From the NCBI RefSeq assembly GCF_000003605.2, contig NW_003141817.1:167199-190302 (forward strand): a DNA stretch of 23,104 nucleotides. The letters are read 5' to 3'. The DNA comes from Saccoglossus kowalevskii. Taxonomy: Eukaryota; Hemichordata; Enteropneusta; Harrimaniidae. Shown here one piece after another: positions 11,801-18,837 of this stretch. Positions within the stretch are counted from its first letter, which is position 1, and the number at the start of each line of letters is the position of its first letter. Made by a program: the position numbers and the translations under genes. Under the pieces are notes generated by a model. The model was not told where the DNA came from and searched no databases. It saw nothing but the letters and a program-made list of their open reading frames with translations.

Positions 11801-14800
11801 CAGATCTATGTGTCACAAATAACAAGCGCTTGCAATTACGCGGGAAAACATGACCGGATGAAATATATTGGTGATTAATAAAAGATAATAATGTGTTAGT
11901 AAAATAAACACACACACAAAAACGTCCTGCGCCCCCAACGTTTGAACCTACCGTGTCAGTCCCCGACCGGAATACACCGAGTGGTAATAGATGGACGTCT
12001 CTTTAATACCAATGCCATAGTAATGGTATCTATTAGAAACAACACAACGGTTACCATGGAAACAATCGATTCGCATTGATGTTGAGCATATGTCGCTTGA
12101 TATATAAATGATAGTCAATTTATTTCATTTGATGATGTTTTATTGTACTCACTTCGACTGTCCACGTGTTCCCAGTCTCCGAGTAGTCAGCTTGGGAAAT
12201 CGTTGCCGTATGACCTAGAGATAAGCAGAGCATATCATTGTTATTGAAAACGTTCCCCCTGAAGTTGCCGACGTCATTAACATTGGACGCACAATTCATA
12301 CCAAAACTAACGTAATGAAGTGTAGGGTGTTGAAGTAGTACATATCTTACACTCTGGTGTGTTTTTATTAATTCTCTAAACATTTCAATATCGTGTTTAC
12401 ATTCCTGATCAAATATGGTTGCCCTAGGAGATGTTACCTCGACAACTAATCGCCGCCATATTGTTGACAGACTCGTATGCCTCGGCAGTACATACTTTGA
12501 AAATGCAATAATCGTACAAATAACACAATCTAAACTATACAACAAGGCCACAAGAAACGAGAAATTAATAGATGTACAAAAAATAACCCACGGTGCGATC
12601 CAGGGGACATGAAGGCCTGCGACGCCCAGTTAGATCAATGTTTTCTGCGTGGCCATTTTAATCGTCCATGATGGATCAGTTTGTTGACTTCCTTAAATTT
12701 AGAAAACTATGTATATTTTTGTTAGTTTTTCTAACCTTTCACGTGTTTGTCTGTGAGGGACGTTCAAAGTCAATGTTGTGTATCGAACTAAATTGCCAGT
12801 AACTATAACGGTTTCCGCCTCCTGTAATGGTCATGAAAACAACATTTTTGGGAGTTTGCGAAGTTGAACATTATCTCCACACATTAAAGCACCTGACAGA
12901 ACCAAATATCGTTTTTTTTAATGGAGTAAAAGTGGCTATATTGCTGTCATGTAAGACATGTTAAATGCGCAAAAAACAATTTGTACAATCGGATTCACAT
13001 TGGTTTGAATCATCAGTAACTTAGCAGCACTGCCCTCTATATGTAATACACACACGACAACATATTACTATTGTTTATATCATGGTAGTGAATGTGATTC
13101 ACTGTTCGACGTCACTTTTGGCCACATCGACCTAGTACATCGAAACGAATAACATTTGATCTGGTAACTAAGAAAGGAAGAAGAGTTGCAACCGTGAGGA
13201 CATGTCCACCATTTTGCGGGTTTTCATCTTTTTGTGCTTTAATTCAAGTTGCCATAGGAGCAGAAAAAAGAAAAAGAAATAATAATTTGTCTTTGCGGTG
13301 TCAATAAAACAGATTCTACAGTACATGGGACAGTGTGGTATGGTATGACACAATATTATGAAAATTTTACATCGTCAAACTGTCTCGTCAAAGGAAGGGT
13401 GTGCCGTCAACCTCATTTTGTTCAATAAAAACACCTCAATACGATTCAAAATAATAAAACTGTGTCACATTTACACTGGTACCCACAACACGTGTGTATC
13501 TATTTTGGATATTGTGAATTTATTCATTGTGTATATTTCACTTAATTTAAAAGCTCTCTACTCTAATAAATGTAGCTGAAAAAAATGATGAAAACATTCT
13601 TTGCTGTTATGGCTTTCTAAATTAAATTTTGAAAAACAACATTTAACAAAGTTAACAATGCACAAACCAAAAATAGACGTACAAATATTCTACTATATCA
13701 ACTTTCCGACTTTTGCCATTAACTGACAGTTTGTATGTCTGATATGCACGTCACAGCTCGACATTACAATGTATATCAAACTCCAATGCTTCCTGGTAGA
13801 TGTTTGGAGGTTGTTCGGTTTAGTAGATTTCATCGAATTTTCGGTGGGGCAGGGACTTGTTATCGGATGGTCATAATTTACTGTTGTTGAATTATAGTGC
13901 TGACATTTACCAACTATAAATACCGACTAAAGTAATTGGTAAAACGAGAATAAGCGGTCACATTCGTTCAGCAATGCGTTCGAAACAACAGATTTTAAAC
14001 GCGCTGTATGCGTTGCACGGAAATCACATGGAACACGACGGACTCGGCACTTTGATTACCAATTAGAATAGTTCGTGATAACTGTAAGATTGTTATCAAT
14101 TTTAATGAGTGTTAATTACTTTGTTTGTTTGTTACAGGGACATAGTGTACATGAGTTCACTGACATATAGGTTGAATAGTCACTGGGAATAATATAATGA
14201 CAATTCTACGAAGAGACCATATCAGTAATCCGTATATATCGGTATTTAACTTGAAACGACCGCATCCGAGTATGATAAATTCGTCTCAACTTTAAGGTTG
14301 GATCGCCTTGAGAGGGAGAAAAGTTCGTTACTGTGGTGATACAACCAAAGAATTCTAGCTACCGTAGCGTCACTATGACACCCAGCCCGAGTGATGGCGG
14401 TAAATATAATAATAATACCTCTTTTATGGGAATTTGGTGTGTTGCAGAATCTCACAAAAATATGGGGAAAATGCTACAAGAAACAGGGATAACAATCGCG
14501 ACGCTTCAATAAAAATGTTTAATCATAGCGAACACAAAAGTTAAAATTATTCACAAATCACAAAATAAATCTGCATAACTTTCTTAATATTTTTCATAAA
14601 CTGTGTAAAATAGTCCACCAAAACTTTAGTCGAAAAATCATAACCACATTATTACGTACAAAGGGAAATATTGAGCCTTTATAATGCTTTCATAACTGAA
14701 CACTAATCCGTAGACTGTTTTTGTCACTGACACTGTGTTGACAAAGCAATAATGGAACTCGTAAAGAAAACTCTCGTCGATAAAATATTTTGTGAGCGAC

Positions 14801-16827
14801 TGTCGAGGAATCCGTGGCAAGCTGTACAATGATCCAGATATAACTGGTTATCACAAATGCAAAAAATAACTGCATTACTTGGCAGCATGGTTGTAAAAAC
14901 CAGGTACATATCGCCGTCGTCCTAATGCATATACTGGTTCAGGAACCGTCCTCCATTGTAATTCTGACCCCTAAACAGTCGCATGACTGTCGGTTAGTCA
15001 AGTGTTTACCCAACGCATAGCAACATTGACATCGTGTCATATTAAGGTGTTGTCGTAGAAATTATAAATTGAAAAGAAATTTAGTCTAATTTTTGTTTGA
15101 TGCACGCTAGATTTGGATCCACTGAATTTACAAACCTGTGCCTTTATAAGTCATGTCATTGTACGCATTTTGTAGTATATTATATACGTATAGTAGTACA
15201 CAGTTAAATTAGTACTATGGCCAGTTATCGACAACTTCCATTCATGATTCTTTCGCCCCAATCGACTGCCTTCGTAACAAACAAAAAAAACAGTTGCTCC
15301 CAAAGTACTCTAATCACATGTCTGTCTACTCCAAGTTTTGGGGCATTCTCCGTCAGACTCATCTTGAGGGCAAGCAATTGCAAATTGTATTCTACTCACA
15401 TCTGCGTCTACTGGGGTATTCACATTCAGACAAATTGGTGATAAATTTTCGAAATACATGTTCGGAAAATAACACCACCTTGTCAATGTACGTATACTCC
15501 CGCCGTAAAAATGCTCAATACAAGCAGACAAAATGGCGGACAATCTCACCTTGCCGAATGTCGCAGCACCGGAAGGGCTGAATTTGTTCTTCTTACAAAA
15601 ATCCAGATAGTGAGTATAAAGAACACATCGCGGAAGACAGACCCCTTCTGCTCGTTCATAATTCTCAGCCAACCTACAGATTATAAAAAAGTAATAACAT
15701 CATATAGCATGTTTGTAAAAAAAATGATTTAAGTTTATGTCTATAGTCGGTACACTTGTAGGTGTTAAAATGTACACAATACCAAATGAAATATGTCAAA
15801 TAGACCATTTCTTTTTTGTTTTATTATATTTACCCCCGTTTTGTTATAGTTGGTCGTAAATCTAGGCAGTGTATTTCTGAGTTTCAGACTGTTAACATGT
15901 ACGTAAATGTTAGACTGAAATACACAAAAACTACATTTCTCTGTCTTTTCCTAAACTACTCGTAACAACAAAAGTTACTTGACACAACAGTCATAACTTA
16001 TCAGTTTTTAGCAATCATGTACATATGTTGGCTTCCACCTTTTTAAAGAAACATTACTTTTAACACCGGTGATTAGATCTTTGCATGAACCCCCATTAAG
16101 AGATCATTATTCCCAAACACAAATGCTATAAACACGACCACGCACGCCTTTAACATGTGCCTTGACTTCAGATAAAGTGGAGATATCACTATCAAAGTTT
16201 ATTGGACGCACATTCATAGTCATTGTAGCTAGTCAAAAATAGATTAACTTGAGACATTTGGCTAACAATGGACTAATGTATATATTTGTGTTAAATTATT
16301 GTAAATTAATTTTAGTCTAATAAATGTCTAAACATACCATGCTATAGATAATTAAATACATTCACACATTTACGTGTGAGTTTCAAAAATAACATGTGAA
16401 GTGATGAGTCGTGTTTTATTTCAAAGCTGATGGACGTATTTAGGCGGGTGTATTATAGACAGAAATTAGAATAAATAAATATATAATTTTGTTTTAAAGT
16501 TAGTGAATAACACGTGTGTACATCATTGTTTGTAGCATTACAGATGATTCAGAAACGATGTTGAAATTCTGGTGTGTAGAAGAGATGCGTCTCTAAATTG
16601 TCTGAATGAATGACGTCACGCGTATAACACCACCCAGTAGGCTCTATACAGACTTACACCACGAACCATTGGACTTGGATAACGCACTACAGACGTGTAG
16701 AGTAATTGTACTAACCATTTTAATGTTGATGCTATCTGTGATTGTTTTTTGCTTTGGTCTTCTGGCGACAGCTTAGTGCCGACCATGTTTTTGTCCTCGT
16801 TCTCCTTGTCTAAGTTTTCTTTCATCT
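2626..16827 (-). CDS. RFX6: RFX6-like winged-helix transcription factor, 18 exons (5' end incomplete)
   Basis: Spliced coding sequence, minus strand: 16827-16716, 15673-15550, 12214-12153, 12029-11952, 11021-10994, 9032-8928, 8563-8486, 8137-8024, 7255-7206, 6998-6898, 6712-6654, 6535-6391, 6150-6056, 5901-5784, 5189-5067, 4924-4826, 3930-3292, 2837-2626. All joints keep frame and give 779 residues from the ATG at 16825. What is seen: an RFX DNA-binding domain (about residues 34-104, with [12 protein letters not shown] and YHYYGIGIK), then [11 protein letters not shown] and [17 protein letters not shown], which mark the RFX6 subtype rather than RFX1-3, RFX4 or RFX5/7. The B/C/dimerisation region follows (about 170-464). 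Family knowledge: RFX6 is a nuclear factor binding X-box DNA; in vertebrates it directs endocrine pancreas and gut development. Human RFX6 is longer (about 930 residues), mostly in the N-terminus and tail. The phase-1 acceptor at 16827 means the start is probably further upstream. Family call very secure; subtype secure; exact start unknown. Confidence 0.95.
2838..3291 (-). other. Last intron, with a CTCF-like core
   Basis: 454-bp GT-AG intron (gtaggt...aatag). It contains ACTAGAGGGCGCAC at 3081-3094, a good match to the core of the bilaterian CTCF motif. Nothing else is recognised. Confidence 0.7.
3079..3094 (+). promoter_or_regulatory. CTCF-like motif
   Basis: TCACTAGAGGGCGCAC in the last intron fits the CTCF core except for the first position. 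Motif match only. Confidence 0.4.
3292..3930 (-). CDS. RFX6: RFX6-like large tail exon, Ser/Tyr/Gly/Pro-rich
   Basis: 639-nt exon for E497 (completed) and residues 498-709. It starts [20 protein letters not shown] and continues with a disordered tail rich in Ser, Tyr, Pro, Thr, His and Gly. Residues 660-690 form a Gly/Ser/Tyr/Met patch ([23 protein letters not shown]). Vertebrate RFX6 also has a long Ser/Pro/Tyr-rich tail, here probably a transactivation region; residue-level conservation is low. The acceptor is cttttcgcag|AA, the donor ACGG|gtaggt. The 212 uninterrupted codons in AT-rich DNA strongly support coding. Confidence 0.93.
3931..4825 (-). other. 895-bp intron carrying the 40-bp minisatellite
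   Basis: Starts gtaagt on the minus strand and ends cttttcgcag. The middle is occupied by the tandem array at 4163-4490. The rest is AT-rich with no recognised feature; a 72-codon open frame at 4501-4719 is not coding-like. Confidence 0.85.
4163..4490. repeat. Minisatellite, 40-bp unit, about 8 copies
   Basis: Eight almost identical 40-bp units start at 4163, 4203, 4243, 4283, 4324, 4364, 4404 and 4444, with a 7-nt stub at 4484. Variation is minimal: one inserted base in copy 4 (GCTAGCTAATGCC) and a substitution at the second base of some units. Each unit contains ATTATAAAGAGGCTAGC and AATGCCTGAATATAAAAGG, so on the plus strand it carries two TATAAA-like boxes and a palindromic GCTAGC. The high identity suggests recent expansion. 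Confidence 0.98.
4826..4924 (-). CDS. RFX6: RFX6-like exon: basic, probable nuclear-localisation segment
   Basis: Completes Gly464 and encodes residues 465-496, beginning [20 protein letters not shown] and followed by [18 protein letters not shown] (485-490) is a classic monopartite basic cluster; with KAK at 469-471 it could act as a bipartite signal. The exon has little similarity to vertebrate RFX6 that I recall, so it rests on good splice sites (ctcag|GT and G|gtaagt), frame compatibility at both ends and protein-like composition. Confidence 0.88.
5067..5189 (-). CDS. RFX6: RFX6-like exon: end of extended RFX domain
   Basis: Completes Gly423 and encodes residues 424-463: [20 protein letters not shown], then [27 protein letters not shown]...DEY.....ET ends the conserved region in RFX4/6; KYMK also occurs in human RFX6. 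The acceptor is tttacag|GT and the donor GCGG|gtagga. Confidence 0.96.
5190..5783 (-). other. 594-bp intron
   Basis: GT-AG intron (gtaagt...tttacag). A 76-codon plus-strand frame at 5319-5549 has no recognisable similarity. Nothing else is seen. Confidence 0.7.
5784..5901 (-). CDS. RFX6: RFX6-like exon: [21 protein letters not shown]
   Basis: Encodes residues 384-422 plus the first base of Gly423. [20 protein letters not shown] and TLRSAPSFG match the family pattern (QDFLLKWSFFGARVM..LTL..A.SFG in human RFX6, as recalled). The acceptor is tttatag|ACA and the donor TTTG|gtaagt. Confidence 0.97.
6056..6150 (-). CDS. RFX6: RFX6-like exon: [16 protein letters not shown]
   Basis: Completes Phe352 and encodes [20 protein letters not shown], then [11 protein letters not shown] (353-383). 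EAxxEWxDxxxxxxV is conserved in the RFX dimerisation region. The acceptor is aattcgtag|TC and the donor GAG|gtaatt. Confidence 0.96.
6391..6535 (-). CDS. RFX6: RFX6-like exon: start of dimerisation region
   Basis: Encodes residues 304-351 plus one base of Phe352: [19 protein letters not shown], then [13 protein letters not shown] and a less conserved stretch ending NARE. It aligns with the human segment IARPALFDQH...VDLNSIGSQ. Two overlapping donors exist; AGAGAGT|gtaagt both keeps frame and fits consensus best. The acceptor is ctgtag|ACC. The last ~15 residues are the most diverged part of the domain. Confidence 0.92.
6654..6712 (-). CDS. RFX6: RFX6-like exon: [16 protein letters not shown]
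   Basis: Encodes the rest of Val284 and residues 285-303, [31 protein letters not shown] is a strong RFX4/6 signature. The acceptor is atttacag|TT and the donor CAG|gtaaga. Confidence 0.96.
6805..6822 (-). promoter_or_regulatory. CTCF-like motif, minus orientation
   Basis: On the minus strand GGCCACAGAGGGCGCAAC matches the CCAxxAGRGGGCGC core of the CTCF site conserved across bilaterians. It lies in the 185-bp GC-AG intron and faces a second copy at 6842-6858. Motif inspection only. Confidence 0.4.
6842..6858 (+). promoter_or_regulatory. CTCF-like motif, plus orientation
   Basis: CCCGCGGAGGGCGCAAT repeats the core of the 6805-6822 site in inverse orientation, ~20 bp away, so the pair forms an imperfect hairpin with GTTGCGCCCTC/GAGGGCGCAAT arms. 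It may be a protein-binding pair or simply an inverted repeat. Confidence 0.4.
6898..6998 (-). CDS. RFX6: RFX6-like exon ending at a GC splice donor
   Basis: Encodes residues 251-283: [20 protein letters not shown], then [13 protein letters not shown], plus one base of Val284. This is the conserved region that in human includes ENLPEALTDKK. The acceptor is ttcacag|T. The only donor that joins in frame to the next exon is CAG|gcaagt, a classic GC-AG donor. The nearby gtac at 6893-6890 would break the frame. Confidence 0.93.
7206..7255 (-). CDS. RFX6: RFX6-like exon: [16 protein letters not shown]
   Basis: 50-nt exon for residues 234-249 plus two bases of Thr250. DVLIP.T.Q..P matches the RFX4/6 extended region. 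The acceptor is gatccag|GTG and the donor GATAC|gtgagt. Confidence 0.95.
7256..8023 (-). other. 768-bp intron with overlapping plus-strand open frames
   Basis: GT-AG intron (gtaagt...gatccag). Two ATG-started plus-strand frames, 7406-7690 (94 codons) and 7677-7985 (102 codons), overlap by 14 nt. Neither has a recognised motif, and both are rich in Ile, Tyr, Lys and Phe as expected from AT-rich noncoding DNA. I treat them as chance. Confidence 0.6.
8024..8137 (-). CDS. RFX6: RFX6-like exon: [13 protein letters not shown] segment
   Basis: Encodes residues 196-233: [16 protein letters not shown], then [15 protein letters not shown]. The LLHFWQGMP and D.ILYK motifs belong to the extended RFX domain that follows the B region. 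The acceptor is acacag|GTC and the donor AAA|gtaagt, a near-perfect 5' splice site; 38 whole codons. Confidence 0.97.
8138..8485 (-). other. 348-bp intron with a CTCF-like core
   Basis: GT-AG intron (gtaaaa...acacag). On the minus strand CGCTAGGGGCGCAAT (8251-8265) resembles the CTCF core. Nothing else is recognised. Confidence 0.65.
8486..8563 (-). CDS. RFX6: RFX6-like exon: B-region helix ([14 protein letters not shown])
   Basis: Encodes residues 170-195: [19 protein letters not shown], then INANFDE. IMMY(K/R)THCQ.ILD is a hallmark of the conserved B region of RFX4/RFX6-type proteins. The acceptor is cacctcag|GCT and the donor GAG|gtaaaa; 26 whole codons. Confidence 0.96.
8564..8927 (-). 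other. 364-bp intron
   Basis: GT-AG intron (gtattt...cacctcag) with nothing recognised. A 60-codon plus-strand frame beginning at 8778 overlaps the neighbouring exon and is a shadow. Confidence 0.7.
8928..9032 (-). CDS. RFX6: RFX6-like exon: linker with [17 protein letters not shown]
   Basis: Encodes residues 135-169, beginning [20 protein letters not shown] and ending CEK. The block [18 protein letters not shown] is nearly unchanged from vertebrate RFX6 and lies between the DNA-binding domain and the extended dimerisation region. The acceptor is the slightly unusual ttttaag|GGC and the donor AAG|gtattt. Whole codons enter and leave (phase 0 on both sides). Confidence 0.96.
9217..9263. promoter_or_regulatory. 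Two X-box-like sequences
   Basis: CAACCATAGCAAC (9217-9229) reads GTTGCTATGGTTG on the minus strand: a good left half (GTTGCT), AT spacer, imperfect right half. GTTGCCTGGCGAC (9251-9263) has two good halves separated by one base. RFX proteins bind RYYNYY-N(1-3)-RRNRAC-type palindromes, so both are candidate weak sites, 21 bp apart. Inference from motif only. Confidence 0.3.
9935..10037. repeat. Inverted repeat, ~16-bp arms, ~100 bp overall
   Basis: TATCGCTATCTGACCC (9935-9950) is matched in inverse by GGGTCAGAATAGCGATA (10021-10037); the arms differ by one inserted base. The ~70 bp between them contain ATCGAT and CTTATCAAG. It could be the remains of a small MITE or a structured regulatory block. 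No target-site duplication is evident. Confidence 0.55.
10855..10885. repeat. GTA/GTG trinucleotide microsatellite
   Basis: An imperfect GGT/AGT run with one AATAGT interruption. It lies in the long intron and codes for nothing recognisable. Confidence 0.85.
10994..11021 (-). CDS. RFX6: RFX6-like 28-nt microexon (FSGTKIKTE)
   Basis: Completes Arg125 and encodes FSGTKIKTE (126-134), matching FSGSKLKNE as I recall it from human RFX6. The acceptor is acttttag|G and the donor GAG|gtgagt, a strong site. Both neighbouring exons need exactly these phases (2 in, 0 out), so the assignment is well supported despite the small size. Automatic gene callers could easily miss it. Confidence 0.93.
11022..11951 (-). 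other. 930-bp intron
   Basis: GT-AG intron (gtaggt...acttttag). A 69-codon minus-strand frame at 11706-11915 has no family resemblance. Nothing else is seen. Confidence 0.7.
11952..12029 (-). CDS. RFX6: RFX6-like exon: end of DNA-binding domain
   Basis: Encodes the last base of K99, then [20 protein letters not shown] and GRGLT (residues 100-124) plus two bases of R125. KYHYYGI ends the DNA-binding domain. GIGIKE...[13 protein letters not shown] is specific to RFX6, as RFX4 differs here. The acceptor is ctaatag|A and the donor CACG|gtaggt. The intron just upstream (12030-12152) is only 123 bp and contains the X-box described separately. Confidence 0.97.
12050..12063 (+). promoter_or_regulatory. 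Perfect X-box (RFX-binding palindrome)
   Basis: GTTACCATGGAAAC fits the full 14-bp X-box consensus (GTTRCC, AT spacer, GGNAAC), the sequence bound by RFX winged-helix domains. It lies in a 123-bp intron, 21 bp outside the exon that ends the DNA-binding domain of this RFX gene. Motif match is directly seen; occupancy and autoregulation are inference. Confidence 0.6.
12153..12214 (-). CDS. RFX6: RFX6-like exon: DNA-recognition segment
   Basis: Short 62-nt exon giving VIRQRFPKL and [11 protein letters not shown] plus two bases of Lys (residues 79-98). [17 protein letters not shown] is the most conserved stretch of the RFX family and carries basic residues that contact DNA in the RFX1 domain structure. 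The acceptor is tctctag|GTC and the donor AA|gtgagt. Together with the next exon it fixes both frame and family. A longer open frame covers this exon in another phase but has no RFX similarity. Confidence 0.97.
12215..15549 (-). other. 3,335-bp intron, largest in the gene
   Basis: GT-AG intron (gtgaga...tctctag) inside the DNA-binding domain. Open frames here are short and unlike any family. A CTCF-like reverse core is at about 13027-13041, a half X-box (GTTGCCATAGG) at 13249-13259, and a 10-bp inverted pair (TAATTGGTAA at 13933, TTACCAATTA at 14056). No mobile element is recognised. Confidence 0.65.
15550..15673 (-). CDS. RFX6: RFX6-like exon: first half of winged-helix domain
   Basis: Codes for residues 38-78: [15 protein letters not shown], then [15 protein letters not shown] and GAATFGK. 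This is the core of the RFX DNA-binding domain; EGVCLPR, LY.HYLDFC and AATFGK are family signatures. The acceptor is ctgtag|G, completing the Trp codon, and the donor is AAG|gtgaga, phase 0. The splice site after FGK matches the vertebrate position as I recall it. Confidence 0.97.
15674..16715 (-). other. 1,042-bp intron
   Basis: GT-AG intron splitting the conserved Trp codon (gttagt...ctgtag). AT-rich, with no feature recognised. Confidence 0.75.
16716..16827 (-). CDS. RFX6: RFX6-like exon: acidic/lysine-rich N-terminus, start of DNA-binding domain
   Basis: Encodes residues 1-36 (from ATG 16825) plus two bases of W37. It begins [12 protein letters not shown] and ends QIASTLK, the entry to the DNA-binding domain (human RFX proteins have a TLQWL-like sequence here). 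The acceptor is a pyrimidine run followed by cag at 16830-16828. The donor is ATG|gttag, splitting the Trp codon TG|G, the position I recall from vertebrate RFX genes. Two exonic bases (AG) before the ATG complete a codon begun in an earlier exon, most simply G|AG for Glu. The ATG could be the true start behind a spliced 5' UTR, but an upstream coding exon is as likely. Confidence 0.85.
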
Positions 16828-18192
16828 CTGAAAAAAGAAAAGGGCTATAAACTTAGTTATTTTATATAATAATAGTATCCGATTAAAAAGTACCATATTA
16901 CATACACATGATAGGATATTTTGTTTATCATCAGTTAGTCTATGACCAAGTACCAGTATTTTATATTTCATCATGTACCGTCGTAAAAAACAGGACACTT
17001 TCTATAACTCCAAACACCAGACCATTCATTATTGATATTGATAACTACACGATGAGTATCTACAAAATAATGTATCAGTATCAAGAATCGGCTTCTAAAA
17101 CCACCAAAATCCACGTTTCCATTTGTTATTACTATACATTGAAATAATTGCAATTCGTCGCTTTGCCGAAATTCGTCCGATTTCCGTATTTATCGCACCA
17201 ACTGTTTTGTCTCACAGTATTACAAGAAACTTAACATAGCAAGAAAACTACAGCAATAGCATCAATAATAATGATAACAACGAGAACAAATCAAAAACAA
17301 CAGTGAAAATTATAATAATAAAACATCTACAATATAAAAAATACGTACTAAACGGCAACGACTAGTAAATGGGGGTCGGTGCCAGGAGTGCGTGGAACGT
17401 CAAACAAGGGTTGATAACGACGATTTACTAAATCATACACCTGCCGCTACACGGGAAATGTAAACTCCGTGAAATGTCTACGTACTAAACACGGCCTTCG
17501 CCAAAGACAATCGTTCATCGGTGCATAGATACACGGGAAGGTTGGTGTATTGATAGTTTTTAAACTGTGACTGGCCGAATTCCGAGCAGACTGCCCGGTA
17601 ATTCATTCAACAAGCCAATGCAACCATACAAAATGCAAAGCAGTATTGAGTGGTAATACACGTACAACAACGGTTGGCACGTGGGAATGATGATCAAAGC
17701 GACACCCAATCAATGAAGCTGAATCACAACACCTAAACTAGATCAATTATAACACCACCAAGCTAACGTGAGATTAGCTTCACGCTTAAGACAACTGATA
17801 AACATACATATTATTCATGGCTACGGATTACAATGATCGTGTGTACATAAAGTCTAGGGCTTGGCCGTGTGCTGATAAAAGAATAAAACGCGTCGTTGTC
17901 TATAATCCGTCCTCAAATCGTCGGTAAAACTTCACTGGTACCGGTAGTAGATACAAAGTATTACGTGAGTGTAACATTGGTTTTAGTATTTTAAACGTTG
18001 AAAGGTGGATAGTGCCGATGTATGACTAAAACATTAAACTGTTTTTTGTTTTGTTTTCTTTTTAAATAAATATTGTGCAACGCGTCTTTTCACTAAGAGG
18101 TATCAAGCGTTCAAATACAGCCGCCAGGCCACGGGCGTGTTTCTTATTGGCGTTTTTTCACAACAAAAGCCGCACTTGCTCGAATTTGGAAA
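16828..18192. other. First intron or 5' flank, no gene recognised
   Basis: Immediately upstream of the first recognised exon on the minus strand. The pyrimidine tract at 16829-16846 belongs to the exon's acceptor. The 17360-17560 stretch is less AT-rich than its surroundings and could be regulatory, but no promoter element or coding frame is convincing. Confidence 0.5.
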
Positions 18193-18395
18193 AATAATTG
18201 CACAGTGGAAATGACCTACGCAGTAACAATTACATATCGTCCAATAAAAAACACGGGCACATGAATACAAGTGGCCAAAAAATCCGGGGTGGTGTCGAAC
18301 CACGCTTGTTAAATTTATTATAGATGCTATTCAATTCTTGCAACAAGACAGTGTGCCACTATAACCGACTAGGCCATTTCCACTGTGCCATTAAT
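18193..18395. repeat. ~200-bp element bounded by 27-bp imperfect inverted repeats
   Basis: The left arm at 18193-18219 and right arm at 18369-18395 are imperfect inverse copies; both contain CATTTCCACTGTG on the appropriate strand. The interior holds the tRNA-like Pol III unit listed separately. The structure suggests a short mobile element (a SINE inserted head-to-head beside a fragment of itself, or a MITE-like fold-back). No clear target-site duplication was found. Confidence 0.5.
18277..18376 (-). ncRNA. tRNA-derived Pol III unit (SINE-like or tRNA pseudogene)
   Basis: On the minus strand, TGGCCTAGTCGG (18376-18365) fits the A box of tRNA promoters and GGTTCGACACC (18301-18291) is a perfect B box. 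A T6 run at 18282-18277 would serve as Pol III terminator 8 nt past the B box. The T arm can pair (GTGG-TTCGACA-CCAC), but the sequences where a 7-bp acceptor stem should be do not match and the A-B gap (63 nt) is longer than in an ordinary tRNA. It is therefore unlikely to make a functional tRNA. Confidence 0.5.
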
Positions 18396-18773
18396 GCTTT
18401 GCTATTTTTTTTTCGCGCAAAAATACATACATACAACCAAACAAAATAACCAATCACTATTAACACGAACATGCATTTTTGCATTTTTTAAGACCACGGA
18501 TATCCGCACACCATTCAGACTGCTAGTAACACGAAACGGTAACACCTCATGTCAATGAATTTAAGTCAGTGTGAATCACGGTGTTGCTATCCTGCTAACT
18601 GTATCTAGAGAATGTCTTGATCAGAAATTTGGTGCCCACCTTACTAAAGTTAATCTAAATGGAGATATGTAATGTGATAACGACTGACATTAGTTGTCGC
18701 TTCCAAGCTAGCATCCTTATTACGCGGCGCATTCAACTAAGGGGACGTCGGATTAATTGTCCCATTAACACAC

Positions 18774-18837
18774 CAGGTTGATAAGAGTAAAAACTTCCAC
18801 CAGTGTAATCATATTGTTCTAAACTGCAGTCGTTCAT
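18774..18837 (-). CDS. Candidate first coding exon of the RFX6-like gene (weak)
   Basis: An ATG opens a 21-codon frame starting MNDCSLEQYDY and ending FYSYQP, then G|gtgtgt. It leaves one base, exactly the phase needed by the AG at the 16827 acceptor, giving Glu at the joint. The composition (acidic, Ser, Tyr) suits a transcription-factor N-terminus. Weak points: the donor gtgtgt is poor, no homology is recognised, and a rival ATG exon with matching phase exists at 20124-20166. Without splicing the frame runs only 36 codons. Confidence 0.25.

Noticed and set aside
12120-12551. 143-codon minus-strand open frame
   Set aside because: It overlaps the true RFX exon at 12153-12214 but in a different phase; the RFX frame gives the conserved [11 protein letters not shown].
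13933-14065. 10-bp inverted pair TAATTGGTAA / TTACCAATTA
   Set aside because: Too short and AT-rich to exclude chance; no target-site duplication or further symmetry.
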